Assembly: GCA_031273365.1 (NCBI GenBank)
Contig: JAISSA010000106.1
Location: 1-24,085 of the forward strand
From: Synergistaceae bacterium
GTDB lineage: Bacteria; Synergistota; Synergistia; Synergistales; Aminobacteriaceae
Reading direction: 5' to 3'
DNA: 24,085 nucleotides
Both the position numbers and the translations under genes were made by a program. Below are positions 17,052-24,085 of this stretch, in pieces (positions within the stretch are counted from its first letter, which is position 1; every line of letters starts with the position of its first letter). The notes beneath the pieces were generated by a model. That model was not told where the DNA came from and did not search any database. It saw only the letters and a program-made list of their open reading frames with translations.

Positions 17052-17095
17052 TTCAAACAGGGGCTTCAGGGGGCCAGAGGGCCCCTGAGTTTGAA
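17052..17095 (+). terminator. Long hairpin between the YitT-family gene and secA
   Basis: TTCAAAC-AGGGGC (17052-17064) pairs with GCCCCT-GA-GTTTGAA (17081-17095), a 13-bp stem with a two-base bulge. The loop can fold further (GGGGCC/GGCCCC). It begins 29 bp after the YitT-family stop. No T-run follows, so it may act as a 3' stabiliser or a weak terminator. Confidence 0.5.
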
Positions 17096-17121
17096 CGTTT
17101 ACACAAAACCCGCGTTATAAT
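17091..17121 (+). promoter_or_regulatory. Candidate secA promoter
   Basis: TTGAAC (17091-17096) and TATAAT (17116-17121) are 19 bp apart. A second TATAAT lies at 17130-17135 within a near-repeat (TATAATGA twice). The -35 overlaps the 3' arm of the upstream hairpin. Spacing is longer than ideal, so the exact pair is uncertain. Confidence 0.4.
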
Positions 17122-17176
17122 GAATCGTTTATAATGAGTTGCCTGTAGACAACTCCGTTATTTTGAGGTGAAGAAC

Positions 17177-19996
<2,820 letters not shown>

Positions 19997-20015
19997 GCTG
20001 CCGGGAGGGAATAGA

Positions 20016-21932
20016 ATGATGAAGCCCATTGTGCCGAAGCGCGCGATTGCGCTCGCCGTTTTGCTGTTCGCAGCGGTTCTTCCGGCCATGATGTTCTTTT
20101 GTACAGCCTTCTTTTGTACGGTCTCCTTCGCCGCCGCCGTCGACGAAGACCCGTGGGACAAGGACGACGAGGACAGGCTGGAAAGCTTCGACTTCAGCTT
20201 CGACATCCGGACGATGATCCAGATGAATCCCGACTTTTCGACGTACCCGGGAACCCACGGGGTGATCTGGCTGAAAAAACTGAACTACAGCCTCGCGCCC
20301 GAGGGAGGAATGGAGCGCAGAAGCCAGTGGATTCTGTTGGGCCGCAGGGGACTGGATCCCCGGTGGCTCGTGTGGAATATCCCCGTGCCTCCGGGGGGAG
20401 AGGCCGAAATTCTGGAAGCGTCGGTCTACTCTCCCGGCAGCGCCGCAAAAATCATGGACGCCCGGGCGATCTCCGAAGAGGACGCGGTGCGCACCGCCGT
20501 CTTTTCGGACCTGCCCGACGAGTTCATTCTGGTCGTCTCCTGGAGGGAACGCTTTCCCCATCGCCTGACCGTCGACGACCTCGTCTGGACAAGCGAGTCT
20601 CTTCCCGTCTGGGAACAGCTTATCGGCGTCATGGTGCCGGCCGGACATCCGCTTTACACCAGGTCCAGTCCGGAGGTGCGGCCCGGGGAGAGGGAAGTGG
20701 ACGGGCGCAGGGTCTGCGAATGGCAGATCATCAACGTCGCGGCGGAGGCGCGGGCGACCCCGCGGGCCGGAAGCCGCCGCTACGTCGCCTTCGGAGCGAG
20801 AGAAGGCAAAGCCGCCGCCGCCCGCGTTCTCAGGACTCTTTCCTCCGTCGCGATTCCCTCCGTCACCCGGGATGTTCAGAATTTTCGGGGAACGCGACCC
20901 GACGCCGGACGCGTCGAAAGCTTTCTGCGCTGGATGTACGACCAGCCGGAGCTGACGCTCCGGGACGGCGGAGAGCGGGAAATTCCGAATCGACCGCCCT
21001 GGACGAAGAGGGAAAAGCTTCTGCTTGCGTACAACGGGCTGAAAGAGGCGGGGGTGGACGTCCGCCTCCTCTGGCGCATGGCGTGGCAACCCGAAGAAAA
21101 TCAGCCGGTCTGCGACTCCATGGCCGTCGCCCCGGTTCTGGCGATTTCCGCGCCGGACCGGAAAAAGGAGCCTTTTTACTGCGACATGGAGTATCGGCCG
21201 GTCCTCGGGGAGAAGCCGCTTCTGCTTCAGGGGCAGACGCTCTACGCTCCCGTTGCGGACGGCAAAATCGAAGAACGCAGGGTTCCCGAGTCCGGCGCGG
21301 CTGAAAATCGCCTCTCCGCCGTCTTCGACCTGACCCTCAGCGAAGAGGGCATCCTGAGCGGCGTCATTCGCCTGCAGGCCCGCAACGCCTGGAGGCGCCT
21401 CCTGATCCCCCTTTCCGGCGGAGATCCCGCGCCCCTGATAGCCGCTCTGTTCCCTCAGCCTCCACGTTACAGCGGGGTGGACCTGCGCGACCGGGACGCC
21501 GAAAGCGAACTCCTCATCACCCTCGCGGGGACGCAGGCGATCCGGGGGATTGGCGGAAGCGGTAGCGGAAGCAATATTCTGGTCTTCCTGCCCGCGCTGA
21601 TCCCGAACTGGTTCGAGGGCCTGAGCAGAGGCCCATGGCCTTACGCTCTGCGCTTTCCTTTTCTCATGGACGTGAAAATTACGCTGACTCTGCCCTCCTC
21701 GACGGAGAACGTCATGCTGCCCACTCCCACGGACCGCAATATGGGCAAAATAAAGTACACGGAGTCCTATAAGCTGAACAGGAAAAGGACTCTGACGGCG
21801 GAGGCGCATATGACCGTCGCGACGGCCGCGATCGCGGAGGAAACGGGGGCGAACCTCAACAGCGCGCTCCAGGGATGGCGGCTGTTCATGACCAGAAGCC
21901 TTCCCGTGCAGTTGAAATCGACAAAACAGTAA
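20016..21932 (+). CDS. Exported DUF3857 / transglutaminase-like protein lacking the catalytic Cys
   Basis: This 638-residue protein has a Sec signal peptide (hydrophobic residues about 10-40, likely cleaved after 'SFAAA'), so it should be periplasmic. The part at about 75-260 resembles DUF3857, a beta-rich domain found before transglutaminase-like domains. The region 295-412 follows the transglutaminase-like pattern: 'PPWTKREKLLLAYNGLKEAGVDVRLLW' corresponds to the helix that normally starts with the catalytic Cys. Here that position is Trp/Thr, and the usual His is also not evident. About 425-638 is a further beta-rich region like the domain that ends these proteins. It is probably a binding or scaffold protein and not an enzyme. 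GGGAGGG precedes the ATG; the gene lies between secA and argS in the same direction. Family assignment is by pattern and moderately certain. Confidence 0.6.
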   Translation: MMKPIVPKRAIALAVLLFAAVLPAMMFFCTAFFCTVSFAAAVDEDPWDKDDEDRLESFDFSFDIRTMIQMNPDFSTYPGTHGVIWLKKLNYSLAPEGGMERRSQWILLGRRGLDPRWLVWNIPVPPGGEAEILEASVYSPGSAAKIMDARAISEEDAVRTAVFSDLPDEFILVVSWRERFPHRLTVDDLVWTSESLPVWEQLIGVMVPAGHPLYTRSSPEVRPGEREVDGRRVCEWQIINVAAEARATPRAGSRRYVAFGAREGKAAAARVLRTLSSVAIPSVTRDVQNFRGTRPDAGRVESFLRWMYDQPELTLRDGGEREIPNRPPWTKREKLLLAYNGLKEAGVDVRLLWRMAWQPEENQPVCDSMAVAPVLAISAPDRKKEPFYCDMEYRPVLGEKPLLLQGQTLYAPVADGKIEERRVPESGAAENRLSAVFDLTLSEEGILSGVIRLQARNAWRRLLIPLSGGDPAPLIAALFPQPPRYSGVDLRDRDAESELLITLAGTQAIRGIGGSGSGSNILVFLPALIPNWFEGLSRGPWPYALRFPFLMDVKITLTLPSSTENVMLPTPTDRNMGKIKYTESYKLNRKRTLTAEAHMTVATAAIAEETGANLNSALQGWRLFMTRSLPVQLKSTKQ

Positions 21933-22006
21933 GCGTTCAGGCTCAGGAGACCAGGCGGGCCTCCACGTTTACTTACACTCTATGTCTACACTTTGGAGGG
22001 GTTCGC

Positions 22007-23743
22007 GTGTGCAATAAGGGGAGTTCCATCGAAGATTATCTGAAGAAAATTTTATCGAAGGCGATCAGGGACGCCGCGGCGGAAAAGGACAGGCTCCTCC
22101 CCGACGCCGTGTCCTTCGAGATCGAACGTCCCAAACACGAGGGACAGGGAGACCGCGCGACCAGTGCGGCCCTGCAGCTGTCCAAAATCTTCGGGACCTC
22201 GCCCCGTGAGCTGGCGGCCCGGATCGTGGCGAAGCTGGAAAGCGAAAGAGAAAAAGAGAAAGAAAAAGAGAAAGAAACGGGAGGCGGCGGCCTGATCGAG
22301 AAAATCGAGATCGCGGGACCGGGCTTCATCAACTTTTTCCTCTCGAAAAAATGGCTGCACAGCGTTCTCGCGGACGTTTTGAAGTGCGGAGACGCTTACG
22401 GCTCCTCCGACATCGGGGGGGGACGCCGGGTGCAGGTGGAGTTCGTCAGCGCCAATCCGACCGGGCCGCTGCATATCGGACACGGGCGCGGCGCCGCCGT
22501 CGGCGACGTCCTGGCAAACCTTCTGACCTTTACCGGCTGGAAGGTCGAGCGGGAATACTACATCAACGACGCGGGTCTTCAGATGGAAATTCTGGGGAAC
22601 TCGACGCAGGCGCGCTACTTCGAGCTCCTTGGAAGGCCGGACGCGGCCCCCTTCCCCGGCGACGGTTACAAGGGGGACTACATCTACGACCTGGCGAGGT
22701 CCGTGATCAGCGCGGAGGGCGAGCGCTTTCTGTCCATGCCTCCCTCCGAAAGCCTTCCCTGGTTCCGGCGTTTTGCGGGCGACGTGATTCTCGACGACAT
22801 TAAAGCGATCCTCGCGAACTTCGGGGTCAGCTTCGACGTGTGGTTCTCCGAAAGCAGCCTCTACGCCCGCAACCTGGTGCCGCAGGCGATGGATCACCTG
22901 AAGAAACGCGGCTACGCGTTCGAGGCCGACGGCGCGCTCTGGTTCAAATCCTCGGACTTCGAGGACGAAAAAGACCGCGTTCTGATCCGCGCCAATGGGG
23001 TCCCGACCTACTTCGCGTCGGACATCGCGTACCACAGGGACAAATTCGACCGGGGCTTCGACCGGGTGATCGATATATGGGGCGCCGACCACCATGGCTA
23101 CGTTCCGCGCATGAAGGCGGGCATCGAGGCCATCGGAAGGGCTCCGGACGATCTGGACGTCCTGCTGATTCAGTTCGTCAACCTGGTCCGTAACGGCGTG
23201 CAGGTTCCGATGTCCACGCGCTCCGGGCAGTTTATCACGCTGCGCGACGTCGTGAACGAGGTGGGCGTGGACGCCACCCGCTACTTCTTCCTGATGCGGC
23301 GCAGCGACAGCCAGCTCGATTTCGACCTGGAGCTGGCCAGGCGTCAGAGCAACGACAACCCGGTCTACTACGTTCAGTACGCGCACGCGCGTATTTGCAG
23401 CATCATGCGGGAACGGCAGGAGCGCGGGAAGTCGCCGGCAAGCGGCCTGAATCCCGACGTTTCGGAAGACGCGCTGGACGGAGAGGAGACGCGCAAAGTG
23501 GTGAGCTGTCTGGCTCTCTTTCCGCAGGAGATCGAAAACGCGTCGGTGGAGCTGGCTCCTCACGCGATCACGACTTACGCCTATAACCTGGCGGGGTGCT
23601 TCCACTCCTTTTACAACACGAATCGCATTCTGGGAGAAGCGCCCGAGGTCGAGGCCGCACGTCTCATGGTCGCGGAGGGCGTGCGGATCGTCCTGAGTCG
23701 CTGTCTCGCGCTTCTGGGCGTCTCCGCGCCGGAAAAAATGTAG
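22007..23743 (+). CDS. argS: Arginyl-tRNA synthetase
   Basis: ArgS (578 residues) charges tRNA-Arg. The N-terminal Add1 domain, ending in 'AGPGFINFFLS', precedes the class I core, with 'NPTGPLHIGHGRGAAVGD' (the HIGH motif) and 'QVPMSTRSGQF' where KMSKS would be, as is normal for ArgRS. The C-terminal DALR anticodon domain ends '...ISRC/LLG'-like at 'VLSRCLALLGV'. An unusual run of alternating Lys and Glu, followed by glycines, interrupts Add1 and comes from a 12-base DNA repeat at 22244-22277. The start is the GTG at 22007, because TTTGGAGGGG lies just upstream and homology begins there; a longer frame starts inside the previous gene. The division gene follows after five bases. Confidence 0.97.
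   Translation: MCNKGSSIEDYLKKILSKAIRDAAAEKDRLLPDAVSFEIERPKHEGQGDRATSAALQLSKIFGTSPRELAARIVAKLESEREKEKEKEKETGGGGLIEKIEIAGPGFINFFLSKKWLHSVLADVLKCGDAYGSSDIGGGRRVQVEFVSANPTGPLHIGHGRGAAVGDVLANLLTFTGWKVEREYYINDAGLQMEILGNSTQARYFELLGRPDAAPFPGDGYKGDYIYDLARSVISAEGERFLSMPPSESLPWFRRFAGDVILDDIKAILANFGVSFDVWFSESSLYARNLVPQAMDHLKKRGYAFEADGALWFKSSDFEDEKDRVLIRANGVPTYFASDIAYHRDKFDRGFDRVIDIWGADHHGYVPRMKAGIEAIGRAPDDLDVLLIQFVNLVRNGVQVPMSTRSGQFITLRDVVNEVGVDATRYFFLMRRSDSQLDFDLELARRQSNDNPVYYVQYAHARICSIMRERQERGKSPASGLNPDVSEDALDGEETRKVVSCLALFPQEIENASVELAPHAITTYAYNLAGCFHSFYNTNRILGEAPEVEAARLMVAEGVRIVLSRCLALLGVSAPEKM
22244..22277 (+). repeat. 12-bp tandem repeat inside argS encoding Lys-Glu residues
   Basis: The purine-only sequence is close to 2.8 copies of a GAGAAAGAAAAA unit. 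It encodes alternating Glu and Lys in the linker before 'IEKIEIAGPGF'. The length is in frame, and such tracts can change copy number by replication slippage. Confidence 0.8.
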
Positions 23744-23748
23744 CCGCC

Positions 23749-24042
23749 ATGCCGAGCCTGCGCTGGACCATTGCAGCCGCGATCACCCTTTTGGTCGTTT
23801 TCATTGCGGGCACGGTCTATTTTCGCGAGCTTCGCAGAATCTTCCACCTGCATGAAGCCCTGAACGAGGGTGCCGTCAGGCTGGCCGAAAAGGAGCGAAG
23901 CGTGAAGGAATACAGGGAGAAGATCAATTTCTACCAGACTGAGGAGGGCATCATCCACCTGGCGAGAGAGCAGTACAACATGGCGTTTTCGGACGACCGG
24001 GTTTACATCATCGTCAACACCTCAGGCGATTTGGCAGATTGA
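23749..24042 (+). CDS. FtsB/DivIC-like septum formation initiator
   Basis: This 97-residue bitopic membrane protein has a short cytoplasmic N-terminus, one transmembrane helix (about 7-24), then a charged helix with coiled-coil character (about 26-62). The C-terminal stretch 'EEGIIHLAREQYNMAF', followed by 'VYIIV', is the typical FtsB/DivIC ending. Such proteins join FtsL and FtsQ/DivIB at the division site. The ATG lies five bases after the argS stop, with only a weak ribosome site, so translation is probably coupled to argS. An in-frame extension upstream overlaps argS and has no protein features. The FtsB versus DivIC name cannot be settled from sequence alone. Confidence 0.88.
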   Translation: MPSLRWTIAAAITLLVVFIAGTVYFRELRRIFHLHEALNEGAVRLAEKERSVKEYREKINFYQTEEGIIHLAREQYNMAFSDDRVYIIVNTSGDLAD

Positions 24043-24057
24043 AGCTCAGAGGGGCAG

Positions 24058-24073
24058 AGGGGACGTGTCCCCA
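24058..24073 (+). repeat. GGGGAC hairpin at the right window edge
   Basis: GGGGAC-GT-GTCCCC, inside a G-rich stretch 17 bp after the last stop, resembles the first hairpin of the repeat family. It may be a fragment of a fourth copy or a terminator stem; the window ends too soon to tell. Confidence 0.4.
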
Positions 24074-24085
24074 GGCTCGGACAGC

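Overview
This 24 kb window is a GC-rich chromosomal segment from a strict anaerobe. The five-gene [NiFe] hydrogenase cluster has the order and domain content I know from the electron-bifurcating HydABCSL enzyme of Acetomicrobium mobile (Synergistota). Together with the dipeptidase, TRAP permease and cobalamin genes typical of amino-acid-fermenting anaerobes, this suggests a member of the Synergistota. That assignment is an inference; no rRNA gene lies in the window.

Layout, left to right. (1) 1-2158, minus strand: a probable operon of a cytosolic M19 dipeptidase, a DUF1850 protein and a fused TRAP permease that runs off the left edge. (2) 2297-3849, minus: a Cof-type HAD phosphatase overlapping a HutD-family protein by four bases. 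(3) 4003-5969: a cobalamin lower-loop patch, with cobS and a short CobU-like gene on the minus strand and a second, full-length cobU-like gene diverging on the plus strand. Near-identical 54-bp inverted repeats (3891-3944 and 5306-5359) bracket the minus-strand pair. (4) 6096-7196, minus: an NAD(P)H-dependent flavin oxidoreductase of the nitronate monooxygenase family. (5) 7399-13741, minus: hydC-hydB-hydA-hydS-hydL, ending in a strong rho-independent terminator. (6) 13860-15764, minus: gyrB. (7) 15765-16138: a gene-free divergent region with a third copy of the repeat. (8) 16139-24042, plus: a YitT-family membrane protein, secA, an exported DUF3857/transglutaminase-like protein, argS and an FtsB/DivIC-like division protein.

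How the genes work together: HydABCSL should couple H2 to both NAD(H) and ferredoxin, the redox currency of amino-acid fermentation. The dipeptidase and TRAP genes fit peptide or amino-acid use, and CobS/CobU attach the lower ligand of B12. gyrB, secA, argS and the FtsB-like gene are housekeeping, so the window is mostly core chromosome and not a mobile island. I see no transposase, phage gene, CRISPR array, tRNA or rRNA. The least explained items are the hairpin repeat family, the two complementary-looking CobU homologues, the exported pseudo-transglutaminase between secA and argS, and the NuoG-like molybdopterin-type domain in the hydrogenase.
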